Program-made: the position numbers and the translations under genes
The notes under the pieces: generated by a model
Databases searched by the model: none
Told to the model about the DNA's origin: nothing
What the model saw: only the letters and a program-made list of their open reading frames with translations
From: CAVRQM01 sp965246915
Lineage (GTDB): Bacteria > Pseudomonadota > Alphaproteobacteria > Acetobacterales > Acetobacteraceae
Assembly (NCBI GenBank): GCA_965246915.1
Contig: CBDFGB010000011.1
Location: forward strand, 124,001-188,000
Reading direction: 5' to 3'
Length of the DNA stretch: 64,000 nt
Shown here: positions 1-8,425 of the stretch, piece by piece
Numbering within the stretch: position 1 is the stretch's first letter
How the letters are laid out: every line of letters begins with the position of its first letter

Positions 1-93
1 CAGATGAAGGTCGACCGGCGGATCGTCGGGACGGACGACCCGGCGAAAGATCGCCTCCATCTCGGGGTTCGCATCAATGAACAATCCGCGCAT
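1..93 (-). CDS. N-terminal fragment of an unidentified protein, cut by the window edge
   Basis: An ATG at 93 on the minus strand opens a frame of 31 codons that runs off the left edge. It is preceded by CAGGAG at a good ribosome-binding distance. The visible N-terminus begins MRGLFIDANPEM and continues with acidic and proline-rich residues. It resembles the start of a cytoplasmic enzyme, possibly a 2-hydroxyacid dehydrogenase, but 31 residues are too few to name a family. It follows the membrane-protein gene at 216-923 on the same strand. Confidence 0.5.
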   Translation of the reverse strand, partial: MRGLFIDANPEMEAIFRRVVRPDDPPVDLHL

Positions 94-215
94 GCCGGGC
101 TCCTGATGGTGAGGACCCCGCTTATAGCGCCCGGTGAAAACGGCGCTGCCTCAGGCTCGCGCGGCAACGGCGATCCGGCCCGGCGGCAAGCCGCCAAACG
201 GTCGAGGTGTGTTCG

Positions 216-923
216 TTATCGAATCAAAACAATATGGTCGCGCGTCTCCCGCCGGCGGTCACGCGGCTTTTGTGAATGCGCCCGGCGGAGCGTGGCCGAC
301 GCCTTCGCCCGGCTCTTTCCCGAGGCACGCCCCCATCCCATCCCCGCCACCGGCGGGGACGACATGGCGGAGGGTGCCGACGCCGCCATCGCCGGCTCGT
401 GCCGGGCGACGTCGGCAGGTTTTGGATCGCGCGGCGGAAACAGCGACGGCGGCAGGTCCGGGGTTGGGGCGATGCCCATCATCCGGCAGAGCGGCCGGAG
501 GATCCGCCCGCCCTGCGGCGAGGCCGCCAGCAGTGCCGCCATCTCCGCATCCTCGGTCAGCAGATAGCGAAGCTGCGATCCCCGGCCGGCGGCGTGGTAG
601 CCGAGCCAGTCGACCACCCAGGCAAACCGGCCCGGCAGCCTGGATTTTCGCGGCCCCTGCTGGCCCGCCGGTCTGGAGTGAGCCGGCCGGGGCGGTCGGG
701 TGCGGAGCGGGCCGTCGGCGAGCCGTGCGGCCAGGGCGGTGAAGCGGCGGATCACGCTGCCGAGATAGGCCGAGAACAGCAGCGTCACCGGGATCAGCGC
801 CCAATTCCGCCCGGCATGCAGGGCAGCGATGTCGCGCAGCCCGCCCAGCACGGTGGCCAGACGCTCCGACAGATTGGTCGGTTCGGGCACCGGGCGGGGG
901 ACGTAGTTGAAATACATATTCAC
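216..923 (-). CDS. Hypothetical protein with one membrane segment
   Basis: This frame encodes about 235 residues. A hydrophobic stretch around residues 41-60 (NWALIPVTLLFSAYLGSVI) looks like a single membrane helix. The first 40 residues are soluble-looking, and the C-terminal third is rich in Pro, Ala and Arg and probably disordered. No catalytic motif is visible and I do not recognise the family. The start drawn is GTG at 923; an ATG two codons downstream is an equal choice, since neither has a strong ribosome-binding site. The gene lies 32 bases after the methyltransferase gene on the same strand and may be co-transcribed with it. Confidence 0.55.
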   Translation of the reverse strand: MNMYFNYVPRPVPEPTNLSERLATVLGGLRDIAALHAGRNWALIPVTLLFSAYLGSVIRRFTALAARLADGPLRTRPPRPAHSRPAGQQGPRKSRLPGRFAWVVDWLGYHAAGRGSQLRYLLTEDAEMAALLAASPQGGRILRPLCRMMGIAPTPDLPPSLFPPRDPKPADVARHEPAMAASAPSAMSSPPVAGMGWGRASGKSRAKASATLRRAHSQKPRDRRRETRDHIVLIR

Positions 924-955
924 GATCGGCTACATAACGCAATTCGCAAAAGATG

Positions 956-1864
956 TCAATCGCGAGGTTGCCGCCACAGGAATGTCAGCTCGTGCTTGTT
1001 GTGGAACAGATGCACGACCTGTCCGCCCGGAATGGCCGTGAACGCTTCGGCCGCCGCGTGGTCCGTCGCCCCCTGGAATTTCAGCGTGCAGACCACCCGC
1101 CTCGCCGCGCCCGCCTCGATCCAGGCGCGCGCCATGGTCAGCAACCGGTCCGGATAGGCGATCACGTCGCTGACCAGCCAGTCGACGTTCGTCGGGGCAA
1201 GCCCGAAAGCGCTCTCGATCCGTTCGGTCACCCCCGGCATCGCGGACACCCGCGCGTCGAGCGGCGCGCGGTCGACCGCGACGACGCGCGCGCCGAGCGA
1301 CGCCAGCGCCCAGGTCCAGCCGCCCGGCGACGCCCCCAGATCGACGCATGTCTCACCTGGCGCAGGGTGCTCGCCGAGCCGGGTCAGCGCCTCCCACAGC
1401 TTCAGGTAGGCGCGGCTGGGCGGGCCGATATGGTCCTCGACGAAGCGGGCCTCGCCGTTCGGGAACGGGCTGGACTTGATGGGGCTGAACAGCAGCCGGT
1501 CGGGCGCCAGCAGCGTCCAGGCGCCCAGATGCGACGAGGGCGCGGCGGCCGGAAACACCAGCGGACGCGCGGCGACCGGCGGCAGGCGGGCGGCGATGAG
1601 CGCCATGCGACGGTGATGCACGACCGGCAAGGCGGCCCAATTGCGCTGCATGCCGCGCAGCGCGGCGACCGCGTCGCCGACCGAGGCGATCGCCTGCTCC
1701 CGCACGTCGAGCCAGGTGTCCAGCGCCCAGGCGGCCGCGATGGGCGGATCGGGCGACAAGGCGAGGCGCCCGTGCCACGCCGAGACCGTCGCGCCTTTTC
1801 GCGCCAGTTCCTCGGCGAGCGGCGCGTCGAACCCCTCGGCGGCGAGATAGGCGCCGCGGATCAC
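956..1864 (-). CDS. RlmM/RrmJ-like SAM-dependent 2'-O-ribose methyltransferase
   Basis: The 302-residue protein carries a C-terminal Rossmann methyltransferase domain of the FtsJ/RlmM type. The SAM-binding loop is DLGASPGGWTWAL (about residues 175-187), followed by VVAVDRAPLD. A K-D-K-E catalytic set typical of 2'-O-ribose methyltransferases can be placed at about K155, D233, K262 and E292. The N-terminal 140 residues probably form the RNA-binding part. Known RlmM modifies a cytidine of 23S rRNA, but the exact target here is not shown. I chose GTG at 1864: it overlaps the DUF423 stop in a GTGA junction. A longer in-frame extension only runs through the DUF423 gene as an out-of-frame shadow. 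Confidence 0.8.
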   Translation of the reverse strand: MIRGAYLAAEGFDAPLAEELARKGATVSAWHGRLALSPDPPIAAAWALDTWLDVREQAIASVGDAVAALRGMQRNWAALPVVHHRRMALIAARLPPVAARPLVFPAAAPSSHLGAWTLLAPDRLLFSPIKSSPFPNGEARFVEDHIGPPSRAYLKLWEALTRLGEHPAPGETCVDLGASPGGWTWALASLGARVVAVDRAPLDARVSAMPGVTERIESAFGLAPTNVDWLVSDVIAYPDRLLTMARAWIEAGAARRVVCTLKFQGATDHAAAEAFTAIPGGQVVHLFHNKHELTFLWRQPRD

Positions 1865-2223
1865 CCCCGCGATAGGGCGGAGGCCGCGAGCAGCAGCCAG
1901 CCGCCGATCAGCAGCAGGCCGCCGGCCGGCGCGACACCCGGCAGCCGCGTACCGGCCAGGGCGAGCATGTAGACCGCGCCGCAGAACAGCACCGTGCCGA
2001 TGGCGAAGGCGAACCCCGCCGCGTCCGCGAGCCGGCCGCCGCGCCGTGCCCACAGGCCGCAGCCGAGCAGGGCGAGCGCGTGCCACCCCTGCATCTGCAC
2101 CGCGCCGCGCACCTGTTGCAGGCTCGCTTGCGGGAGAAACTCCAACCCGTGCGCGGACAGGGCGGCCATCGCCACCGCCGCCGCGCCGATCAGCCCAGCG
2201 AGTACGATCCAGAGGCGTTCCAT
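1861..2223 (-). CDS. DUF423 (YwdK-type) small membrane protein
   Basis: This 120-residue, very hydrophobic protein has four predicted membrane helices and the features of DUF423: an N-terminal helix ending in ALSAHGLE, a central QMQGWHALALL segment, and a glycine-rich last helix. The family function is unknown. It overlaps the downstream methyltransferase by four bases, so the two are almost certainly translated together. The ATG at 2223 gives the usual family length and N-terminus. Confidence 0.85.
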   Translation of the reverse strand: MERLWIVLAGLIGAAAVAMAALSAHGLEFLPQASLQQVRGAVQMQGWHALALLGCGLWARRGGRLADAAGFAFAIGTVLFCGAVYMLALAGTRLPGVAPAGGLLLIGGWLLLAASALSRG

Positions 2224-2456
2224 GGGCGGAGGTTACCGCGAAGAGGGTGGGGTTCGCGAATGGCGAGGCACGGCCGTTGCGCTCTGCGGCCACGCCCCAC
2301 TCCGCACAGCCATGCGCCTGACCGCCGACGTCGGAGAAAGTGCCGTTGCGTGCGGGGTTTGGCGAGGCTTACCGTGAGTGTCGCGCAGCGTGTGAGTGAC
2401 GGATCGTTCGCTCCAATAGACGCTAGACGTCCGCCGTATTTCGTGCCATATTGAAC

Positions 2457-2624
2457 ATGATACAGAGTTACCGAGACAAGCGGACGGAGGCTTTCGCCGG
2501 TGGGGGAAAGGGCGACCGGGCCGGGCAGTTCAGCATTCGGATCAACATGCAGTGGCGACTTTGCTTCGAATGGCCCGACGGCGCCGCCGGACCGTCCAAT
2601 GTCGAGATCGCCGACTATCACTGA
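2457..2624 (+). pseudogene. higB: HigB-type toxin remnant with an in-frame internal deletion
   Basis: The frame encodes only 55 residues, against about 92 for HigB/RelE-like toxins. Both ends match the family: it begins MIQSYRDKRTEAF and ends with SIRINMQWRLCFEW and NVEIADYH, the latter carrying the conserved final beta-strands. About 40 residues between them, which normally form the two helices and first beta-strand, are missing, and the frame is kept. The normal cue order is kept too: the toxin stop overlaps the antitoxin start in TGATG. Loss of the helical half should abolish a stable ribosome-dependent endonuclease fold, so this is probably an inactivated toxin. A functional mini-toxin is possible but less likely. 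Confidence 0.75.
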
Positions 2625-2950
2625 TGGAGGCCACCATGAGCCGACCGCCCATTCACCCTGGCGAGATCCTCGCAGACGAGCTGGAGGAGATCGGGATCTC
2701 CGCAACCGAGCTGTCCCGTCAGCTCAACGTGCCGCAGAACCGGATCAGTCAGATCATCGCGGGCAAGCGGGGGATCACGGGCGATACGGCGCTACGGCTT
2801 GGCCATTGGTTCGGGAACAGCGCCGAGTTCTGGCTGAATCTGCAAGTGGCGTTCGATCTGCGTGTTGCAGCGGCGGCTGTCGGACAGGAGATTGAGAGGT
2901 TGCCGGTGCGATCGATTTCAGAGGCTCTGCAGATGAGAGATCTACGATGA
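2624..2950 (+). CDS. higA: HigA-type antitoxin, XRE-family DNA-binding protein
   Basis: The 108-residue protein is complete. It starts MEATMSRPPIHPGEILADEL, the typical HigA opening, and has a helix-turn-helix at about residues 27-48 (ATELSRQLNVPQNRISQIIAG). The family element WFGNSAEFWLNLQ follows. HigA proteins neutralise HigB and repress their own operon through this motif. The ATG at 2624 overlaps the stop of the truncated toxin gene; a second ATG four codons later is an alternative. With the toxin gutted, this may survive only as a regulator or as a leftover. Confidence 0.85.
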   Translation: MEATMSRPPIHPGEILADELEEIGISATELSRQLNVPQNRISQIIAGKRGITGDTALRLGHWFGNSAEFWLNLQVAFDLRVAAAAVGQEIERLPVRSISEALQMRDLR

Positions 2951-3334
2951 TGTCATCGACTGTTAGACTGCAACCTTGCCAAGCGCACACAACCTCATAA
3001 TCATCGTGCCGACACGCTGTTTCGGGAAGGACTTGTATGCCGACTAGGTCGTTGAAGATCGATGACATGCAAAGCACTAAAGAAGATTATTGCGGAACAG
3101 GATGCCAAACTGCGGCTCTCGCCGAGAGCGTCGTAGGAGCAGGTCGCAATCCGATGGACCTTTTCCTCTTTATGACGGCTCCCGACCCGAAGCAGACTGA
3201 TACGGCTCTGTGAGGCCAACTCGAGAGCGGACGCTCCGTTCCACAGGATTGGTGCAACCCGCGAACGCCACGTTTCGGTGCCGAGGCATTGGCAAAGATA
3301 AGGAAGCGGCGATAGCCAAAGGTGACCTCTGTAG
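2951..3334. other. Gap of 384 bases with no supported gene
   Basis: Between higA and the 3' end of the DUF4209-like gene the DNA is visibly less GC-rich than the rest of the window and all frames are broken by stops. A short stretch near 3060-3120 could be read as a helical fragment (ALKKIIAEQDAKLR), but it is too short to assign. I see no hairpin with a T-tract. Confidence 0.4.
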
Positions 3335-5209
3335 CTAGGCATCCTCCGCCAATTGTGGTGTCACCAACCGATCCCAATCCTGCAGTACGAACAGGCAACA
3401 CAAGTGGTACATGAACCAACTGGCGTAAACCATCACATCGCTGAAGCAGCCGCCGGCGCTAACTTGGCCGTGGGCCAACTCGTGACGAACCTCTGGGCCC
3501 GGCTTTGCATTGAACAGAAGGTCGATCTCAAAGACGACCCGTGGAGTTAGGATCTGCTCCAGTTCCGCCCGGAAGTTCGTCAATAATGGGCCGAGCGTCA
3601 AATCTTCTTCGGTGCTGTCATCACGCCGCTTGGACGGGTCACGACCATTGATCTTCAGGATATTGCGCAAACACGCTTCAAGCTGCGGGAGAATAAGATG
3701 GGTCGCTGACATCATGTCACCCTGGAATAGCCGAGTGAACCCAAGGGCGATGATTGGCTTTTGGCCGTCCGGTATCAGAGAGCACATGCCGACGAGTGCG
3801 TTGAAGTGGCGTTCTCCAATCCCGAATTTGGTCTGAATCGCCAAACGAGCGGGATTGATAACGCCACGGACTAACTTCGCGCGACGACTGCCTTCGGACT
3901 CGTTGTAATGCCGCAAAAACCACGTCTCATCGGGTTTGCCTGCTCCGGGTGCGCCAGCACTCTTCGACTCTGCTCTGCCCTCACCATCCAGATGCTCAAA
4001 AGGCATCATCGCCATCAATGGCGCTGTTATACGGGTCTTCAACGCCTGCTCGCGGAGCTTTTCTGGATCGGGGGAGCTACCAAGTCTCCCAAACTGTCTC
4101 AAGGCATCTGATAGACTAAGCGCTGAGAACTGCTCGGCGATCTTCTCGGGCACACCCTCCAAATGCAGGCCGATCTGACAGGTGCCCATCTGCTTCAATT
4201 GCGCCTTTTGCAATTGGCGTAATTCGATCTCAAGGTCGTCCTTGAGCTTTTCCTCGCCATCGACGTGGCGGAGCTGTTGCAGGGCGTCCATGACCCATGC
4301 GGCCTCAGCACCAGCAAAGCCTTTGACCTCATCCCGCATGGCGAGTGTCTGCTGCACGGCGGCTTTCAAGCAGCGCTGCCGTCCATCCTGATCGTTCAGA
4401 TTATGGTAAAGGCGCGCCGCTAGGTCCCACGCCCGCTTCATCGCCATGGGATACGTTCCGTGCGGGATCATGCCGGCCAATACCTCAAGTTCAGGCGCCG
4501 CAATGGCTGCCTGACGCAGGCCGTAATCCAAACCAAGGTCGGTGATGCTGACGAACGACCAAATGTCCTTTGCATCCCGCGCCGCCGCATGGATCGCATC
4601 AAACGTGTCGGCTACCTTTGGTGGCCTCTTGTTTCGGGCGGTGCTGCCTTTAGCGATCTGCATGGCACGATGAAGGTACGGCAGCGCGGCTCGGACCGCC
4701 GAGCGCCCCCGCAACGGGTTGAGGCTGCCATCAAGTACGCCGGTCACGGTATCGGTGTACGCGAAAATAGCGGCGGCGGCTGATCGCCCGTCTCGCCGGT
4801 CGTTCGACCAGGCAATATCCGCAAGCCGCGCCCTCAGTGCCGGGCTCTCCACCCGGGGCACGATCGCCGAGATGGTGGTGGTCTGCTCACCGATGAAATC
4901 TTCAGGGATGGCGGTCCGGTTGGTTTCAAACGTCCACATGGGTCCCCACGGGCTGCTCCTGTCCGCCGGGTGAAGCACGATGGCGCATAGTTTGGCCAGC
5001 AACCGATAGACACCTTGTGCACGTACACCCTTGGCTTTTTCAGCGGCGGCACATGCGCGCTGGTATGGCGGGAACATCTCGTTGGCGTCGGCCAGTTGCA
5101 GATCTCGGATGGGCGCCTCGAAGTCCACGGCATCGAAATCAGCCGCGCTTACCAGCGGGTCTGGCGCGCGAGGGGGGGGCTCGATGTCTTCTGGCAACGT
5201 GTCGTCCAT
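3335..5209 (-). CDS. DUF4209-like protein with C-terminal HEPN-type RHELAHG motif
   Basis: The 624-residue, mostly alpha-helical cytoplasmic protein has no signal peptide or membrane segment. The N-terminal half is a helical repeat-like region. The C-terminal 130 residues contain LTLGPLLTNF, an acidic linker, and RHELAHGQ at residues 575-582, followed by a hydrophobic helix. This layout matches DUF4209, usually paired with a DUF7380-type N-terminal region. R-x4-H at this place is the hallmark of HEPN folds, many of which are RNases in defence and toxin systems; whether this one is catalytic is inference. The ATG at 5209 follows GGGAGG. Base composition is lower in GC than the neighbours, and it lies between a broken toxin and a broken hydrolase, which suggests horizontal transfer. 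Confidence 0.75.
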   Translation of the reverse strand: MDDTLPEDIEPPPRAPDPLVSAADFDAVDFEAPIRDLQLADANEMFPPYQRACAAAEKAKGVRAQGVYRLLAKLCAIVLHPADRSSPWGPMWTFETNRTAIPEDFIGEQTTTISAIVPRVESPALRARLADIAWSNDRRDGRSAAAAIFAYTDTVTGVLDGSLNPLRGRSAVRAALPYLHRAMQIAKGSTARNKRPPKVADTFDAIHAAARDAKDIWSFVSITDLGLDYGLRQAAIAAPELEVLAGMIPHGTYPMAMKRAWDLAARLYHNLNDQDGRQRCLKAAVQQTLAMRDEVKGFAGAEAAWVMDALQQLRHVDGEEKLKDDLEIELRQLQKAQLKQMGTCQIGLHLEGVPEKIAEQFSALSLSDALRQFGRLGSSPDPEKLREQALKTRITAPLMAMMPFEHLDGEGRAESKSAGAPGAGKPDETWFLRHYNESEGSRRAKLVRGVINPARLAIQTKFGIGERHFNALVGMCSLIPDGQKPIIALGFTRLFQGDMMSATHLILPQLEACLRNILKINGRDPSKRRDDSTEEDLTLGPLLTNFRAELEQILTPRVVFEIDLLFNAKPGPEVRHELAHGQVSAGGCFSDVMVYASWFMYHLCCLFVLQDWDRLVTPQLAEDA

Positions 5210-5741
5210 CGGTGGCTGCCTCCCGAATCAGCCTAAAGCCTATCGAAAATGAGGAACTGTACGGACCTGGGCATTTTGCTTCGTCAAACAAGCGTAGGGC
5301 GCATACGCGCAGCGTCAGGCGTCACCGCAGGTTAGCAGTAAGGCACAAGAAGGCTCGGTGTGACATCGTTCGGGGCCGAATGGGTCTGGGCATGGCGCTG
5401 CACTTTTGCCGCCTACAGCCTTCAAGTGTCCGCGTCGGCTTTCCGCGCCCACTTACTCGACAGCGGATGTCGCAAATCCCCCCACCACGGTCGCTCATAT
5501 CCCGACTGGCAATGTCCGGTTCTGGCGAGCGCAATGGGGAAGCCAAATGGCCGGACTAGGCGCGAAGCTGTCCGGATACGCCTGCGCTACATGTCCGCTC
5601 CTGCGATCGCTTTCCAATCCGGGCGACGCCTGGGTGGGGTCGATCCAGGCAGCGAAGCCTACGCATGAGACAAAAGCTCTGCGACTCCGGCTTGGACGGC
5701 GGACATTCGAATGCCGAAGGGCTGCAACGCGGAGAGGGCGC
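5210..5741. other. Gap of 532 bases with no supported gene
   Basis: This is upstream DNA of the minus-strand DUF4209-like gene and of the plus-strand hydrolase pseudogene. Several short frames exist on both strands, but none shows a recognisable domain or a convincing ribosome-binding site. It should contain the promoter of the DUF4209-like gene, which I cannot place with confidence. No terminal repeats or transposase remnants are recognised. Confidence 0.4.
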
Positions 5742-6143
5742 ATGACGGTGCTGTTCGCGGACAGGCTGCACGACATCTTCGGCACTTGGCCACTCGGCAC
5801 CATTCCCCATGGCGGTGCCGATTTCGGCGAGGTCAGTGCCGTCGCGGACACTGTCGGTGAGGGCGACGACTGCGCCTATTGCGCGGCCTGGGTGGCCGCG
5901 GCGTCGCGCCTCCAGGCGGAGGGAGATGCGGCGCTTGCCAAGGGTCACGTCGAGAGCGCTCGCGAGCTGTATCTACGCGCCAGCGCCGTCCACGCGATCG
6001 CCTTGCATCCACTCTAAGGCGCGCCCGCCGATCCGCGCCTGCTGCGCTTCACGGCGGCGGAAGGTTCAGACGGCCATTGCGAGATGCAGAACCGGTCGCC
6101 GTTCAACCGCCGAGCCCTGGACTCGGTGGACAAACAGTTTTAG
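5742..6143 (+). pseudogene. Alpha/beta-hydrolase pseudogene: nonsense codon plus large central deletion
   Basis: The first 91 codons (MTVLFADRLHDIFGTWPLG to ALHPL) look like the N-terminal helical cap of a dipeptidyl-aminopeptidase-type alpha/beta hydrolase. A TAA stop at 6015-6017 sits where the family has Tyr, as in HPLYGAP. The same frame then continues GAPADPRLL and passes at once into RFTAAEGSDGHCEMQNRSPF, the typical C-terminal catalytic His region. It ends at TAG 6141-6143. The whole central domain with the nucleophile Ser, probably over 200 residues, is gone although the frame is kept. The gene therefore carries two independent lesions and cannot make an active enzyme. Confidence 0.75.
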
Positions 6144-6217
6144 CCGGCCCGCCGATCAGCGCGCGGCGGGCGATGTTGGACTCTGGTCGGAAAATTCCGG
6201 CCTTGTATGATCGTCCC

Positions 6218-7168
6218 ATGCCGCGCGGCGACCTGTTTCCCGAGATCGGACCGTACGAGACCGGCTATCTGCCGCTGTCGGGCGGGCACGTCATGTATTG
6301 GGAGCAGGTCGGCAACCCGCGCGGCCGGCCGGTGCTGTTCCTGCACGGCGGACCCGGCGCCGGGGCGGGCGCGGTGCATCGGCGGTTCTTCGATCCGACC
6401 TTCTGGCGGCTGGTCATCTTCGACCAGCGGGGCGCCGGCCGGTCGCGGCCGCTTGGGGGCCTGACCCAGAACACGACCGGCGACCTGGTCGGCGATATCG
6501 AGACATTGCGACGCCATCTCGACGTCGAGGACTGGCTGCTGTTCGGCGGCTCCTGGGGCTCCACGCTGGCGCTTGCCTACGCGCAATCCGTGCCGCACCG
6601 GGTCGCCGGCTGCGTGCTGCGCGGCGTGTTCCTCGGCCGGCCGCCGGAGGTCGACTGGTTCCTGCACGGCATGGCGAGCTTCTTTCCCGACGCCCACACG
6701 GCGTTCACGACGTTCCTGCCGGACGCGGAGCGGGGCGACATCCTCGGCGGCTATCTGCGGCGGCTGACCGACCCGGATCCGGCCGTCCACATGCCGGCGG
6801 CCCGCGCCTGGTCGGTCTACGAGGGCTCGTGCAGCACGCTGCTGCCCAGCCCGGAGACGGTCAGCAGCTTTGCGCAGGATCGATCCGCGCTCGGGCTGGC
6901 ACGGATCGAGGCGCACTATTTCGCCAATCATCTGTTTCTGCCGGACGGCGGGCTGCTGCACGGCATGGACCGGATCGGCCATATTCCGGCCGAGATCGTG
7001 CAGGGGCGATACGACATGATCTGTCCGCCTCGGACCGCGTTCGAACTTGCCGCGGCCTGGCCGGCGGCGCGGTTGTCGGTGGTGCCCGACGCCGGGCACT
7101 CGGCGCTGGAGCCGGGCGTGCGCCGGGCACTGATCGCCGCGGTCGAGCGTTTCCGCTACGGCAGATAG
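6218..7168 (+). CDS. pip: Prolyl aminopeptidase
   Basis: The 316-residue cytoplasmic alpha/beta hydrolase of family S33 removes N-terminal proline from peptides. Visible motifs are the oxyanion HGGPGAG (residues 43-49), FDQRGAGRS (68-76), the nucleophile elbow GGSWGS with Ser112, and the acid and His regions GRYDMICP and DAGHSALEPG near the C-terminus. NTTGDLVGDIE is also characteristic. Length matches the family. The ATG at 6218 gives the standard MPRGDLFPEI start; in-frame sequence further upstream belongs to the preceding pseudogene region. It appears monocistronic. Confidence 0.93.
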   Translation: MPRGDLFPEIGPYETGYLPLSGGHVMYWEQVGNPRGRPVLFLHGGPGAGAGAVHRRFFDPTFWRLVIFDQRGAGRSRPLGGLTQNTTGDLVGDIETLRRHLDVEDWLLFGGSWGSTLALAYAQSVPHRVAGCVLRGVFLGRPPEVDWFLHGMASFFPDAHTAFTTFLPDAERGDILGGYLRRLTDPDPAVHMPAARAWSVYEGSCSTLLPSPETVSSFAQDRSALGLARIEAHYFANHLFLPDGGLLHGMDRIGHIPAEIVQGRYDMICPPRTAFELAAAWPAARLSVVPDAGHSALEPGVRRALIAAVERFRYGR

Positions 7169-7201
7169 GCGAATATCTCGCCACCTCCCTGGAGAGAGTT
7201 C

Positions 7202-7762
7202 ATGATTCGAATGGCTTCGACGATGCTGCTCATGGCGGCCCTGGTGGGGTGCGCGCAGACGCAGCAGGCCGCGACCGACGTGAAGTCGGCGGTGCAGGCG
7301 CAGGCCACGCCGACGCTGTCCACGGCGGACGCGACGTTCGTCAACGACGCCGGCCGCGCCGGGATCACCGAGGTGACGTTCGGCCAGCTCGCCCGCGCGC
7401 AGGCCAGCCGTGCCGCCGTGCGCGATTTCGGGCTGCGCATGGTCACCGAGCACACGACGCTGAACCAGGAGCTGACGCGGCTCGCCGCCGCCAAGCAGAT
7501 CGCGCCGACGACGACGGTCGATGTGGCGCATCAGGCGACCTATGACCGCATCGCCGGGCTGACGGGCAAGGCGTTCGATCGCGCGTATTTGGACGTGACG
7601 GTCGCCGATCACACGGCGACGCTCGCGGTGTTCCAGGCGGAGGCGGCGTCGGGCGCCGATCCCGACGTGCGGGCCTTCGCCGCGAAGGCCGTGCCCATGC
7701 TGAACGCGCATCTGGCGATGGCCAAGCGGCTCGGCGGCAAGGTGGCCCCGCCCGGCCCGTAG
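7202..7762 (+). CDS. DUF4142 lipoprotein, ferritin-like helical bundle
   Basis: The 186-residue exported protein has a lipobox (LVGC) at about residues 14-17, predicting a lipid-anchored periplasmic product. The DUF4142 domain spans about residues 40-178: SRAAVRDFGLRMVTEHTTLN is the conserved second helix, and GKAFDRAYLD and FAAKAVPMLNAHLAMAKRL follow. DUF4142 proteins fold as four-helix bundles and are often linked to envelope stress, but no enzymatic role is established. GGAGAG lies before the ATG at 7202. A second DUF4142 protein lies at 63229-63765. Confidence 0.88.
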   Translation: MIRMASTMLLMAALVGCAQTQQAATDVKSAVQAQATPTLSTADATFVNDAGRAGITEVTFGQLARAQASRAAVRDFGLRMVTEHTTLNQELTRLAAAKQIAPTTTVDVAHQATYDRIAGLTGKAFDRAYLDVTVADHTATLAVFQAEAASGADPDVRAFAAKAVPMLNAHLAMAKRLGGKVAPPGP

Positions 7763-7795
7763 GCGTTGCCGGTCGCACGCGCTAGGTGTTCGGCC

Positions 7796-8425
7796 ATGTC
7801 GCGACTCGATATCGCCGTAAAAGGATTGTTCGCGACGCCGGTGGCGGCCATCGAGGTGCCGGGCGCGGCCGCGCGCAACGCGGCGCTGCGCGAGGCGATC
7901 CTGCGGCGGCGGGCGGAGACGGCGTCGGTCCAGGCGTCCAACGCCGGTGGCTGGCATTCCGACCGGGACATCTCCGCGTGGGGTGGCGAGGCGGCGCGCG
8001 AGGTGCTCGATCTCGCGCGATCGGCGGCGACGCGGCTGACCGCCGATCGCGATGGAAAACCCGTGACGCCGGAGTGGCGGGTGGTGGCCTGGGCGAACGT
8101 CAACGGGCCGGGCGACAGCAACATCTGCCATTACCACCCGGGGGCGTTCTGGTCCGGGACCTATTACGTCGATGACGGCGGTTGCGCGGACGATCCGACC
8201 CTAGGCGGCGAATTCGAAATGCTGGATCCGCGCGGGCCGGCGCCAGCCATGTACGCGCCCGCGTTAAAGTTCGCCGGCGAGGATGGGCGCTCGGCGGGCA
8301 GCGCCGAGGTCATCCGGCCGCGCCCGGGGTTGCTGTTCCTGTTTCCGTCGTGGCTGCTGCATCAGGTGCGGCCGTATCGCGGCACCGCGCTGCGCATTTC
8401 CATCGCGTTCAATTTGGGGCTGTAG
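7796..8425 (+). CDS. Putative 2OG-Fe(II) oxygenase (TIGR02466 type)
   Basis: The 209-residue cytoplasmic protein matches the small 2-oxoglutarate/iron dioxygenase group. Its conserved centre is NICHYHPGAFWSGTYYVDD (about residues 109-127), which supplies metal-binding His and the start of the jelly roll. LFPSWLLHQVRPYRGTALR (about 182-200) gives the distal His and the Arg for 2-oxoglutarate. The substrate is unknown. The ATG at 7796 begins MSRLDIAVKGLFATPV, the usual family start. The stop directly abuts the glpR start, suggesting translational coupling without implying a shared function. Confidence 0.82.
   Translation: MSRLDIAVKGLFATPVAAIEVPGAAARNAALREAILRRRAETASVQASNAGGWHSDRDISAWGGEAAREVLDLARSAATRLTADRDGKPVTPEWRVVAWANVNGPGDSNICHYHPGAFWSGTYYVDDGGCADDPTLGGEFEMLDPRGPAPAMYAPALKFAGEDGRSAGSAEVIRPRPGLLFLFPSWLLHQVRPYRGTALRISIAFNLGL

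Noticed and set aside
3060..3120. Transposase fragment suggested by a short helical reading (ALKKIIAEQDAKLR)
   Set aside because: Fewer than 20 residues and no terminal repeats; it could occur by chance.
6140..8137. A minus-strand frame of 665 codons opposite pip, DUF4142 and the oxygenase
   Set aside because: It is Arg-rich with no signature, and three well-supported genes lie on the other strand.
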